Source: Micromonospora sp. C31
GTDB lineage: Bacteria > Actinomycetota > Actinomycetes > Mycobacteriales > Micromonosporaceae
NCBI RefSeq assembly: GCF_018070575.1
Contig: NZ_JAGPXN010000012.1
Coordinates: 167,912-231,911, forward strand
Direction of reading: 5' to 3'
Length of the DNA: 64,000 bases
Each line of letters starts with the position of its first letter. Positions within the stretch are counted from its first letter, which is position 1. Under the pieces are notes generated by a model. The model did not search any database. It was not told the origin of the DNA and saw only the letters and a program-made list of their open reading frames with translations. Shown piece after piece: positions 1 to 9,548 of this stretch. The position numbers and the translations under genes were made by a program.

Positions 1-2790
1 GCGGCGGTGGCCGTCGCCGGCGACCCCGGCGAGGTCGCCGCCCGGCTCGCCGCCGCGCTGGCGCGTCGGGGCCTCGACGCCGTCCGGCTCTGGGTGGACC
101 GGGTGCCCGCGTCGATGGCCGCCGCGCGCCGTGCCGCCGAACTGGCGCGACCGCTGCCCGCCGGCGGTCCGCCGGTGCGGGCGGTGCTGCTGCGCCACGA
201 CGACGGCGCCGACCTGGTGCTCGTCGTCCGGCGCGGCCCGCTCACCGGCCGCGCCCTGGGCGAGCTGGCCGCCGAGGCGGCCGGGATCGCGTCGCCGGCC
301 GGGGCGGAGCCGACCGCCGGCCCGGGGCCCGGGGACCGCCCCGAGGGTGCCGCGCCCGACCCGGCCGGGCAGTCTCAGCCGGCCGGGCAGTCTCAGCCGG
401 CCGGGCAGGCGGAGTCGCCGGGGACCGCCGCCGGGGAGACGGCCGGGGCCGGGGCCGCGGACGACGGGGAACACGAGGGGGACACCGCCTGGCGGGGCGG
501 GAACCCCCGCGCCGACCGGACCGGGTCGTACGCCTTCGTCGTGCCCGCCGGGACCGACCGGCTGGCGCTGACCGGCGCGGTCGGCGCGGTGCTGGCCCGC
601 TTCGGCGGCGTGCGCCGGGTGCGGGTGGGCACGCTGCTCGACGAGGGGCCGGCGGTCGTGCCGGTGGCGGTGGACGGCACGCTGCGTGCCCTCGCGGCCC
701 GGCCCGCCGACCCGGCCCCGTGGCCCGCCGCCGGGCGGGCGCCCGACGCCGGGCCACCGGAGGCCGTGGTCGGCGTGCTGACCGGCGACAGCCCCGCCGA
801 CACCTACCTACCCAGCCTGACCCCGCCGTGGCCGCTCACCCTGACCCTGCGCGGGACGGCCGTCACCTGCGACTTCCGCACCGGCGCGTGGGCCGCCGAG
901 GTGGTGGCGGCCGTGGCCCGGTACGTCACCCGCGTGCTCGAACAGCTCCTCGCCGACGGCGACCGGGCGCTGGGCGACTGCGACCTGTTCGACGACGCCG
1001 AGCGGGACCGGGTGGCGGCGCTCGGCGGGGCGACCGTCGACCTGCCCGAGCCGACCGGCGGCATCCACGACCGGGTGGCCGGGTGGGCGCGGACCACCCC
1101 GGACGCCCCGGCGGTGTCCTACGGGGACGACCGGCTCACGTACGCCCAGCTCGACGCCCGCGCCGGACGGATCGCGGCGGCCCTGCGGGCGCGCGGCTGC
1201 GGTCCGGGCACCCGCGTCGGCGTCTGCCTGGAACGCTCGGTGGACCTGGTGGCGGCGCTGCTCGGCGTGCTCAGGGCCGGCGCCGCCTACGTACCGATCG
1301 ACCCCACCTACCCGGCCGAGCGCATCCGCTACACCGTCGAGGACTCCCGCGTCACCCTGCTCGTCGGCGCCGACGGCGTGGAGGTCGACGAGCTGCTCGC
1401 CGACGGCACCGACGACGCGGCGGGCACCGGGGCGGCGGCGGTCGGCCCGGACGACCCCGCGTACGTCATCTACACCTCCGGCTCCACCGGCCGGCCGAAG
1501 GGGGTCCAGGTCCCGCACCGCAACGTGCTGGCCCTGGTCGCCGCGACCCAAGACGACCTCGGGCTCGGCCCGGCGGACACCTGGACGATGTTCCACTCCA
1601 GCGCGTTCGACTTCTCGGTCTGGGAGATCTGGGGCTGCCTGCTCACCGGCGGGCACCTGGTCGTCGTTCCGCACCTGGTGGTCCGCGACCCGGCCGAGTT
1701 CCACACCCTGCTGCGCGCGGAGCGGGTGACCGTGCTCAACCAGACCCCGTCGGCGTTCGCGCAGCTCGTCGACGCCGACCGGCGGTCCGCGCACCGGCTG
1801 GGGCTGCGCCTGGTGGTGTTCGGCGGCGAGCCGTTGGACGCCGGCATGCTGACCGGCTGGTTCGACCGGTACCCGGAGCGCGACTGCCGGCTGGTCAACA
1901 TGTTCGGCATCACCGAGACCACCGTGCACGTCACCGCGCAGACCATGGACCGGGGCCTGGCCCTGGCCGGCACCCGCTCCGTGGGTCGTCCGCTGCCCGG
2001 CTGGTACGTCCACGTGCTCGACCCGGCGGGGCGGCTGCTGCCGCCCGGCGCCGCCGGGGAGATCCACGTGGGCGGCGCCGGGGTGGCCGACGGCTACCTG
2101 CACCGCGACGAGCTGACCGCCCAGCGCTTCCTGCCCGACCCCTGGCGGGGCGGGCGGATGTACCGCAGCGGCGACCGGGGCCGGCTGCTCCCGGACGGGC
2201 GGCTGGAGCACCTGGGCCGGCTCGACGACCAGGTCAAGATCCGTGGTTACCGGATCGAGCTGGACGAGATCCGCCAGGTGCTGCTCGACGACCCGGACGT
2301 GCTGGCCGTGGCGGTCACCGTGGACACCGGCGCGGAGGCCGCCGACGCCCGGCTGCACGCGTACGTGGTGCTCGCCGACGGGGCCGACCCGCCCGCCGAC
2401 CTGCGCCGACGGGTGGCCCGGATCCTGCCCGGGTACATGGTGCCGGCCACGGTGACGCCGCTGCCCGCGCTGCCGCTCACCGCCAACGGCAAGCTCGACG
2501 CGGCCCGGCTGCCCGCGCCGGACGCCCGGCCCCTGCCCGCTGCCGGGGAGCCCGCCGACACCGGGGCGGGGACCGGCCGCGCCGAGCGGATCCGGGTCGT
2601 CTGGGAGCGGGTGCTCGGCGCCGAGGTGGGACCGGAGGACAACTTCTTCGACCTCGGCGGCAACTCCCTGCTCGCGTTGCGGCTGCTGCGTGAACTGCGC
2701 GCGCAGGGCCTCGGCGAGTTCACCCCCCGCCACCTGTACGTGCACCCGACGGTGCGCGCCCTGGTCGGCGCGACCGGGACGGAGCGGTGA
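1..2790 (+). CDS. NRPS protein: degenerate C domain - adenylation (Thr-like) - carrier (5' partial)
   Basis: Nonribosomal peptide synthetase module that should activate an amino acid as AMP ester and load it on its own carrier domain. The frame is open to the window edge; a GTG at 7 could start it, but no RBS is visible, so the 5' end is unresolved. The first ~330 residues resemble a condensation domain without an HHxxxDG motif and carry an Ala/Gly/Pro-rich insert. The A domain spans about residues 350-835, with YVIYTSGSTG (~485), NMFGITET (~630), YRSGDRG and NGKLD. A carrier site GGNSL lies near 884. Hand alignment of the A pocket reads DFWNVGMVHK, one residue from the classical Thr code. 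Its stop overlaps the next NRPS start by one base. NRPS identity is seen directly; Thr specificity is an inference. Confidence 0.9.
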   Translation, partial: AAVAVAGDPGEVAARLAAALARRGLDAVRLWVDRVPASMAAARRAAELARPLPAGGPPVRAVLLRHDDGADLVLVVRRGPLTGRALGELAAEAAGIASPAGAEPTAGPGPGDRPEGAAPDPAGQSQPAGQSQPAGQAESPGTAAGETAGAGAADDGEHEGDTAWRGGNPRADRTGSYAFVVPAGTDRLALTGAVGAVLARFGGVRRVRVGTLLDEGPAVVPVAVDGTLRALAARPADPAPWPAAGRAPDAGPPEAVVGVLTGDSPADTYLPSLTPPWPLTLTLRGTAVTCDFRTGAWAAEVVAAVARYVTRVLEQLLADGDRALGDCDLFDDAERDRVAALGGATVDLPEPTGGIHDRVAGWARTTPDAPAVSYGDDRLTYAQLDARAGRIAAALRARGCGPGTRVGVCLERSVDLVAALLGVLRAGAAYVPIDPTYPAERIRYTVEDSRVTLLVGADGVEVDELLADGTDDAAGTGAAAVGPDDPAYVIYTSGSTGRPKGVQVPHRNVLALVAATQDDLGLGPADTWTMFHSSAFDFSVWEIWGCLLTGGHLVVVPHLVVRDPAEFHTLLRAERVTVLNQTPSAFAQLVDADRRSAHRLGLRLVVFGGEPLDAGMLTGWFDRYPERDCRLVNMFGITETTVHVTAQTMDRGLALAGTRSVGRPLPGWYVHVLDPAGRLLPPGAAGEIHVGGAGVADGYLHRDELTAQRFLPDPWRGGRMYRSGDRGRLLPDGRLEHLGRLDDQVKIRGYRIELDEIRQVLLDDPDVLAVAVTVDTGAEAADARLHAYVVLADGADPPADLRRRVARILPGYMVPATVTPLPALPLTANGKLDAARLPAPDARPLPAAGEPADTGAGTGRAERIRVVWERVLGAEVGPEDNFFDLGGNSLLALRLLRELRAQGLGEFTPRHLYVHPTVRALVGATGTER
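361..408 (+). repeat. 18-bp tandem repeat inside NRPS N-terminus
   Basis: An 18-bp unit beginning CCGGCCGGGCAG is repeated at 361 and 379, and a third partial copy starts at 397. It encodes a repeated PAGQSQ peptide in the low-complexity insert of the degenerate condensation region. Because it is in frame, copy-number change would alter linker length without breaking the protein. Confidence 0.8.
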
Positions 2791-4565
2791 TGGCAGACGT
2801 CGACACGCTGACCCGACTCTGGCCCCAGGCGCGCGAGGTGGCCGTCAAGGGCGGCTGCGCGTACGTGGTGGCCGACGACTACCTCGACCCCCTGCACCTG
2901 CGCGGCCTGCTCGCCCGGGAACTGCCCGACGCCGACCTGCCCCGGCACATCGTGCAGGTCGACTCCCTCGACCCCGCCGACCTGGTCGAGCCGGACGACC
3001 GGTTCGGGGCGTACCTGCCGCCGCGCGACGACACCGAACGCGTGCTGGTGCGGATCGCGGAACGCCTGCTCGGCGTGCCGAGGCTGGGCGTGCTCGACGA
3101 CTTCTACGCCGCCGGCGGCGACTCGCTGGCCGCGACCGGACTGGCCGTCGAGGCGCAGCGGGCCCTCGGGGTGGGCGTCTCCCTCGCCGCGGTGCTGCGC
3201 CACCCGACGGTGGCCGGTCTCGCCGAGGAGGTCGGCCGGGCCCGGGCGGCCGTGCCGCTGCCCCGCGCCGAGCCGGCGGACGCCTACCCGCTCTCCCCGC
3301 AGCAGCGCCGCGTCTTCCTCGCCCAGTCCCGCGACCCCGCCTCCGTCACCTACAACCTGCCGCTGCTGGTGCCGCTGCCGGCGGACGTCGACCGCGCCCG
3401 GCTGGCGGACGCGTTCCGCGCCGTCATCGCCCGGCACGACATCCTCCGGACCGCCTTCGGCACCGAGGCGGGCCGGGCGGTGCAGCGGGTGCTGCCGGCC
3501 GTCCCGTTCGACCTGCCGGAGACCGGAGGCACCGGGACCCTGCCGGTCGAGCCGTTCGACCTGGCCGCCCCGCCGCTGCTGCGGGCGGGCCTGCGGCATA
3601 CCGGCGACGGCCCGGTACTGGCGCTGGACCTGCACCACATCGTGACCGACGGGCTCTCCCTGGCGTTGCTGCTGCGCGAGGTCGACACCGTCTACGCCGG
3701 CGGCGAACCACCGCCGGTCCCCGCCCAGTACGCCGACTACGCCGTGTGGGCCACGACCGGGGAGCCGCCCGGGGGCGACTACTGGCGACGGCGCTTCGCC
3801 GAGCCGCCGGCGCCCCTGCGGCTGCCCACGGACACGGCGCGGCTGTCCGGCCGGCCGGCGACCGCGCGGGCCGGCACGGTCGAGTTCGACGTCGGGGCGG
3901 AGCGGACCGCCGCGCTGCGGGCGCTGGCCCGGCGCGAGGGGGTGACCCTGTTCCAGGTGCTGCTCGCCGCCTACGCGACCTTCCTCGCCTCGGCGACCGG
4001 CGGGACCGACGTCACGGTGGGCACCCCGGTCGCCGGTCGCGGCGCCCCGGGCCTGGACGCGACCATGGGGATGCTGGTCAACACGGTCTGCCTGCGGCAC
4101 CGGGTGCGCCCGGAGGCCGCCTTCCGGGAGCTGCTCACCGAGGTGGCGCACGACGTGGTCGACGCCTTCGCGCACCAGGACTACCCGTTCGACACGCTGG
4201 TCGGCGAGGTGCTGCCGGTGCGCGAGAAGGACCGGCATCCGCTCTTCGACACGCTGTTCGCGATGCAGCACGCCGAGGTGGCCGCCGCCGACTTCCTGGG
4301 GCGGCGGGTCGAGTTGGCCGTCGCGCCCACCGGCCAGGCCATGTTCGACCTGGACATGCAGGTCTATGAGCGCGCCGACTCACTGCGCGTGCACTGGGCG
4401 TACGACGCCGGGCTGTTCCTGCCCGCGACGGTGCGGGCCTTCGCCGACCTCTGGCTGGAGATCGTCGACACCGTCCTGGCCGATCCCGGGGTGCCGGTCG
4501 GCGAGCTGACCGGGGCCCGCCCGGTCGCCGCCGGGGCATCCTCCACCATCGACATCGAGTTGTGA
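2790..4565 (+). CDS. NRPS protein: adenylation remnant - carrier - condensation
   Basis: A free-standing carrier-condensation protein of about 591 residues. Residues 1-75 look like the C-terminal tail of an adenylation domain (YLPPRDDTER linker) with no ATP-binding core. The carrier site GGDSL is near residue 109. A complete condensation domain starts at YPLSPQQ (~166) and has an intact HHIVTDG active site near 282. With no A domain in the same protein, this carrier must be loaded in trans or receive a chain from the upstream protein. The start is taken as ATG 2790, overlapping the upstream TGA (TGATG); GTG 2787 is an alternative one codon earlier. It sits between two A-domain proteins, and the condensation domain probably joins their aminoacyl or peptidyl intermediates. 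Confidence 0.88.
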   Translation: MADVDTLTRLWPQAREVAVKGGCAYVVADDYLDPLHLRGLLARELPDADLPRHIVQVDSLDPADLVEPDDRFGAYLPPRDDTERVLVRIAERLLGVPRLGVLDDFYAAGGDSLAATGLAVEAQRALGVGVSLAAVLRHPTVAGLAEEVGRARAAVPLPRAEPADAYPLSPQQRRVFLAQSRDPASVTYNLPLLVPLPADVDRARLADAFRAVIARHDILRTAFGTEAGRAVQRVLPAVPFDLPETGGTGTLPVEPFDLAAPPLLRAGLRHTGDGPVLALDLHHIVTDGLSLALLLREVDTVYAGGEPPPVPAQYADYAVWATTGEPPGGDYWRRRFAEPPAPLRLPTDTARLSGRPATARAGTVEFDVGAERTAALRALARREGVTLFQVLLAAYATFLASATGGTDVTVGTPVAGRGAPGLDATMGMLVNTVCLRHRVRPEAAFRELLTEVAHDVVDAFAHQDYPFDTLVGEVLPVREKDRHPLFDTLFAMQHAEVAAADFLGRRVELAVAPTGQAMFDLDMQVYERADSLRVHWAYDAGLFLPATVRAFADLWLEIVDTVLADPGVPVGELTGARPVAAGASSTIDIEL

Positions 4566-4577
4566 GCCGGAGAGATC

Positions 4578-7500
4578 ATGCAGTCGCTGATGACGCGGGG
4601 CCAGCTCAAGATCGCCGCGGCGCGCCGCCCGGAGCACGCCCGCCACTGGCGGGCCGTGCTCGACTCCGGCGCCGACCCGGTCGGCTTCCCCGCCGACCGC
4701 ACGCCGACGCCCGGCGCCCCGCCCGAGCCGGCGGCCGTCACCGTGCCGCTCGACGAGGCGCTGGTCGACCGGCTCGCGCGGGCCGGCCGGGGCGGCGAGG
4801 ACGCCCGCCAGGTCCTGGTGACGGCCGCGGTCGCCGCCCTGCTGCGCCGCTACACCGGCGCCGAGGACATGCTCGTGGGCCGTCCGGGCGAGCCGGGGCA
4901 GCTGGCCGGGATGCTGCCGCTGCGGGTGCGCTGCGCGGCGGAGACCAGCTACCGCGACCTGGTCGGGCAGTTGCGCGCGGCGGTGCCCGAGGCGTCCCGG
5001 CACGCCGACTACCCGGTCGAGCTGCTCGCCGAGGAACTGGCGGCGGCCGACGGTTCCGGTCCGCACCCGCTCGTCGACGTGGCGGTGGGAGGCGGCGCCC
5101 CGGACGGCGCCGGGGTCGGGGTGTTCTTCGCCCTCGGCGCCGCCGAGGTGACGGTCCACCACGACGCCCGCCGCTACGACGGCGCCACGGCCGAGCGGAT
5201 CGGCGCCCACCTGGCGCTGCTGCTGGGCCGGGCGCTGGCGGAGCCGGACGCGCCGGTGGCGGAACTGAGCCTGCTGACCGACGGTGACCGGGACGTGCTC
5301 CGGGAGGTCAACGACACCGGCGTCGACCAGGACCCGGCCGGTCGGCCGGACGAGTGGGTCGCCCGCTGGGCCGCCGCCCGGCCGGCCGCCGTCGCCGTGC
5401 GTACCGCGGCCGGCAGTTGGACGTACGCGGAACTGGAGGCCCGGGTGGTCGCGTACGCCGAGCGGCTGCGCGGTGCCGGGGTGGGCGCGGAGTCGATCGT
5501 CGCCGTGCTCGCCGAGCGCTCCCGCGAGCAGTTGGTGGCGATCCTGGCCACTTTGCGCGCCGGCGGCGCCTACCTGCCGGTCGACCCCGGCTACCCGGCG
5601 GCGCGGGTCGCCTATCTGCTCGACGACAGCGGGGCCGCCGTGGTGCTCGCCGCCGACCCGGCGCGGGTCCCGGACGGCGTGCCGGTGCTCCCGCTGCCGA
5701 CCGCCGCCCCGGTGTCCGCCGCCGCGTCGCCCGGCCCCGACGCCCCGCGCGACGGGCGGGACCTCGCGTACGTCATCTACACCTCCGGCTCGACCGGCGC
5801 CCCGAAGGGCGCGATGATCGAGCACCGCTCGCTGGCCAACCGGCTGGCCTGGATGCAGCGGCTGTACCCGATCGGCCCCGCCGACGTGATCCTGCACAAG
5901 ACCCCCACGACCTTCGACGTGTCGGTGTGGGAGCTGTTCTGGTGGGCCCGGGAGGGTGCCTCCGTCTGCCTGCTCCCCGCCGGCGCGGAGCGCGACCCGG
6001 AGGCCATCATCGAGGCGGTCGAGGCGCACGGCGTCACCACCGCGCACTTCGTGCCGTCGATGCTGGGCGCGTTCCTCGACTATCTCGGCACCGCCGACAC
6101 CGGTCGGCTGTCGAGCCTGCGGCAGGTCTTCGCCAGCGGCGAGGCGCTGGGCCCCCGGCAGGTGGACCGGCTCGCGGAGCTGCTGCCCGCCGCGACGCTG
6201 GTCAACCTGTACGGGCCCACCGAGGCCACCGTCGACGTCTCCCACCACCGCTGCCGGCCCGGCCGGGAGCGGGTACCGATCGGCCGGCCGGTGGACAACA
6301 CCCGCCTGTACGTGCTCGACGAGCGGCTGCGCCCCCAGCCGGTGGGGGTGCCGGGGGAGTTGTGCATCGCCGGGGTGCAGCTCGCCCGGGGCTACCTGAA
6401 CCGGCCGGAGCTGACCCGGGACCGTTTCGTCGCCGCGCCGGAGGTGGCCGAGGCGCGGGTGTACCGCACGGGCGACCTGGCCCGACTGCTGCCCGACGGC
6501 ACGCTCGACTACCTGGGCCGCCTCGACCACCAGGTGAAGGTGCGCGGTTACCGCGTCGAGCTGGGCGAGGTGGAGGAGGCGCTGCGCGGGCACCCGGCCG
6601 TGAAGGACGCGGTGGTGGTGGCCCGCGACGGCAACCTGGTCGGGTACGTCGTCGCCGACGAGCCGGTGGGCGAGGCGACGCTCACCACCCACCTGGGTAC
6701 CCTGCTGCCGGGCTACCTGGTCCCTGCCCGGGTGGTCGAGCTGGCGGAGTTCCCGCTGTCGGGCAGCGGCAAGCTGGACCGGCGGGCGCTGCCCGAGCCG
6801 ACCGCGCCGCAGCGGTCGTACGTCGCGCCGCGCACCGGGCCCGAGCGGTTCCTCGCCGACATCTGGGCCGACGTGCTGGGCCTCGACCGGGTCGGCGTGG
6901 AGGACAACTTCTTCGCCCTCGGCGGCAACTCGATCCACTTCGTCACCGTGCTGGCCCGGGCGCACGCCGCCGGGGTGGACCTCACGTTCCAGCAGTTGTT
7001 CCGCCACCCGACGATCGCGGCGCTGCTCGCGGCCGGCCCGCCCGGTGGGGAGCGGGCGGTGACGCACCCGCCGTTCGCCCTGCTCGACGAGGCGGACCGG
7101 GCCCGGCTGCCCGCCGGGGTGGTCGACGCGTACCCGCTCGGGCAGCTCCAGGCCGGGCTGATCTACGAGAACGAGCTGTCCCGGGGCGCCGCCCAGTACC
7201 ACGACATCATCAGCTTCCTGATCAACGCGCCGTTCGACGAGGCGACGTTCGCCGAGGCGGTGCGGATCCTCGTCGCACGCCACCCGATCTTCCGGACCAG
7301 CTACCACCTGACCGGCTTCGGCGAGTACCTGCAACTCGTGCACGCCGACGCGCCGAGCCCGCTGTGGATCGTGGACCTGCGCGGCCGCGACCCGGCCGAG
7401 CAGGAGCGCTGGTACGCCGACTGGCACGCGCGCGAGCAGTCGTACCGGTTCCGCTGGCAGGAGCCGGGCCTGGTCCGCATCCACGTACACGTCCTCGGCG

Positions 7501-9548
7501 AGGAGCTCTACCGCTACAGCGTCAGCCAGCACAACTCGGCGTTGGACGGCTGGAGCATCACCCTGCTGCACACCCAGCTCTTCGACACCTACTACCGGCT
7601 GCTGGCCGGGGACCGGCCGGACGAGGGGCCGGCCGAGAACCACTTCCGCGACTACATCGGCCTGGAACGCCGGGCGCTGGAGTCGGCGGCGGACCGCGAC
7701 TTCTGGCGCGGCGTCCTCGCCGCGGGCGGGGTGACCGAGCTGCCCCGGTGGCAGCCGCCGGAGGTCCCGGCCGAGCGGCCGGTGGTCTTCCACGAGGTGG
7801 AGATCGACGACGCGCTCTCCGAGCGGCTGCTGCGCGCGGCCGACCGGTTGGCGGTGCCGCTGAAGACCGTGCTGCTGGCCGCGCACGTCAAGGTGGTCGG
7901 CGCACTCGCCGGGGACACCGAGGTGGTCACCGGGTACGAGCAGAGTGGGCGGCCCGAGGCGGAGGGCGCCACCGGGGCGCTGGGGCTGTTCCTCAACACC
8001 GTGCCGATGCGGGTGGACCTCGGTGCCGGCTCCTGGGCCGACCTGGTCGACGCGGTGTACCGCGCGGAGGTGGACCTGCTGCCCCACCGGCGCTACCCGA
8101 TGGCCCAGATGAAGGCGGACGCCGGCACCACCGACCTGCTGTTCGAGACCGTCTTCAACTACACCCACTTCTACCTGCTCAAGCAGCTGCGCGAGCTGCC
8201 CGGTTTCGACCTGCTCGACGTGCAGGTGAGCACGGAGACGGAGTTCGCGCTGCGCGCCGAGTTCATGCGGGACTTCTTCACCGACCGGGTCCGGCTGAGC
8301 CTGCACTACCATTCGGCGGCCTTCACGTCCCAGCAGGCGGCGGGCATCGGGGAGGTGTACCGGCGGGTGCTGGCGGAGCTGGCGACCGACCCGGAGCGCG
8401 CCCACGACGGGCTGCGGCCCGGCCTGCCCGAGGCCCGGACCACGCCGACCCGGCGCCGCTTCGAGCGGGCCGCCCCGGCGACGCGCCGGCCCGAGGCGCC
8501 GGCCGGGCGGACCGCGCCGGGCACGCCCGTCGCCCGGCGGATCGCCGAGGCCTGGGCGCGGGCGCTCGACGTGCCGGTGGCCGGCATCGCCGAGGAGGAC
8601 AACTTCTTCGACCTGGGCGGCAACTCGCTCGCCGCGATGCGGGTGATCGCCGCGCTGCGGCCCCTGGTCACCCTGCGGCAGCTGATGACCACCTCCACGC
8701 TCGGCCCGCTGGCCCGGGCCGTCGAGGCGGACGCCGCGCCGGAGGACGGCCTGTTGCAACCGCTGTCGCCGCCGGACGCCGCGTACGACCGGGTCCTGGT
8801 CTGCTTCCCGTACGCGGCGGGCAGCCCGCTCGCCTTCCGGCCGCTGGCCGAGGCACTGGCCCCGCACCGGATCGCGGTGCACGCGGTGGCGCTGCCGGGG
8901 CACGACGTCAGCCGGCCCGAGCCGTTGCTGGACCTGCCGGAGCTGACCCGCCGGGTGGCCGCCGAGATCGGTGAGCTGGGCGGGCGGCCGGTGCTCGTCT
9001 GGGGGCACTGCGTCGGCGCGGCGGCGGCGATCGAGGTCACCCGGCTGCTCGCCGCCGCCGGCCGGGTACCCGAGCGGCTGTTCCTCGGCGGCAAGCTGCT
9101 GCGCGGGCCGGAGGAGATCGACGCCAGCATCGCCGAGGTGACCGGAATGGCACCGGCGGACGTGGTGGGCTGGCTGGTGGACCAGACCGGCTTCACGGAG
9201 CTGGACGGCCTGGACGCCGGGCACGTCGATGCGCTGGTCGCCGCCTTCCGGCACGACGCCGTCGGCTCGCACCGCTACCTGCGGGACCGGGCGGGGGAGC
9301 CGCTGTCGGTGCCGGTCACCGTGGTCGTGGCGGCCGACGACCCGTTGACGGCCGGGCCGGGCTCGGCGCACGAGGCGTGGCGGCGGATCGCCACCGACGT
9401 GCAGCTCAAGGAGATCGACGGGGGCGGGCACTACTTCTGCCGCACCCGCGCGGCCGACGTGGCCGCTATCGTCGGCGCGACGGGACCGGGCGCGCCGCCG
9501 GCGGCCGCCGTTCCGTCCGCCCGCCGTCCTGGGGAGGATCATGTCTGA
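4578..9548 (+). CDS. NRPS protein: C remnant - A (Ser-like) - T - C (HN variant) - T - thioesterase (Cys)
   Basis: Terminal NRPS of 1656 residues, preceded by a GGAGAG RBS. Residues ~1-250 match only the C-terminal half of a condensation domain, with no HHxxxDG. The A domain (~260-740) has YVIYTSGSTG (~397) and VNLYGPTEAT (~541); its pocket reads DVWHFSLVDK by hand alignment, a Ser-type code. A carrier site GGNSI (~782) follows. The next condensation domain begins at AYPLGQLQ (~849), and its active-site motif is HNSALDG (~984), so the second, catalytic His is Asn. A second carrier site GGNSL (~1347) has no cognate A domain. The C-terminal alpha/beta-hydrolase thioesterase has GHCVG (~1476), i.e. 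a Cys nucleophile in place of Ser, with a GGGHY His near 1617. The protein probably assembles and releases the product. Confidence 0.92.
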   Translation: MQSLMTRGQLKIAAARRPEHARHWRAVLDSGADPVGFPADRTPTPGAPPEPAAVTVPLDEALVDRLARAGRGGEDARQVLVTAAVAALLRRYTGAEDMLVGRPGEPGQLAGMLPLRVRCAAETSYRDLVGQLRAAVPEASRHADYPVELLAEELAAADGSGPHPLVDVAVGGGAPDGAGVGVFFALGAAEVTVHHDARRYDGATAERIGAHLALLLGRALAEPDAPVAELSLLTDGDRDVLREVNDTGVDQDPAGRPDEWVARWAAARPAAVAVRTAAGSWTYAELEARVVAYAERLRGAGVGAESIVAVLAERSREQLVAILATLRAGGAYLPVDPGYPAARVAYLLDDSGAAVVLAADPARVPDGVPVLPLPTAAPVSAAASPGPDAPRDGRDLAYVIYTSGSTGAPKGAMIEHRSLANRLAWMQRLYPIGPADVILHKTPTTFDVSVWELFWWAREGASVCLLPAGAERDPEAIIEAVEAHGVTTAHFVPSMLGAFLDYLGTADTGRLSSLRQVFASGEALGPRQVDRLAELLPAATLVNLYGPTEATVDVSHHRCRPGRERVPIGRPVDNTRLYVLDERLRPQPVGVPGELCIAGVQLARGYLNRPELTRDRFVAAPEVAEARVYRTGDLARLLPDGTLDYLGRLDHQVKVRGYRVELGEVEEALRGHPAVKDAVVVARDGNLVGYVVADEPVGEATLTTHLGTLLPGYLVPARVVELAEFPLSGSGKLDRRALPEPTAPQRSYVAPRTGPERFLADIWADVLGLDRVGVEDNFFALGGNSIHFVTVLARAHAAGVDLTFQQLFRHPTIAALLAAGPPGGERAVTHPPFALLDEADRARLPAGVVDAYPLGQLQAGLIYENELSRGAAQYHDIISFLINAPFDEATFAEAVRILVARHPIFRTSYHLTGFGEYLQLVHADAPSPLWIVDLRGRDPAEQERWYADWHAREQSYRFRWQEPGLVRIHVHVLGEELYRYSVSQHNSALDGWSITLLHTQLFDTYYRLLAGDRPDEGPAENHFRDYIGLERRALESAADRDFWRGVLAAGGVTELPRWQPPEVPAERPVVFHEVEIDDALSERLLRAADRLAVPLKTVLLAAHVKVVGALAGDTEVVTGYEQSGRPEAEGATGALGLFLNTVPMRVDLGAGSWADLVDAVYRAEVDLLPHRRYPMAQMKADAGTTDLLFETVFNYTHFYLLKQLRELPGFDLLDVQVSTETEFALRAEFMRDFFTDRVRLSLHYHSAAFTSQQAAGIGEVYRRVLAELATDPERAHDGLRPGLPEARTTPTRRRFERAAPATRRPEAPAGRTAPGTPVARRIAEAWARALDVPVAGIAEEDNFFDLGGNSLAAMRVIAALRPLVTLRQLMTTSTLGPLARAVEADAAPEDGLLQPLSPPDAAYDRVLVCFPYAAGSPLAFRPLAEALAPHRIAVHAVALPGHDVSRPEPLLDLPELTRRVAAEIGELGGRPVLVWGHCVGAAAAIEVTRLLAAAGRVPERLFLGGKLLRGPEEIDASIAEVTGMAPADVVGWLVDQTGFTELDGLDAGHVDALVAAFRHDAVGSHRYLRDRAGEPLSVPVTVVVAADDPLTAGPGSAHEAWRRIATDVQLKEIDGGGHYFCRTRAADVAAIVGATGPGAPPAAAVPSARRPGEDHV

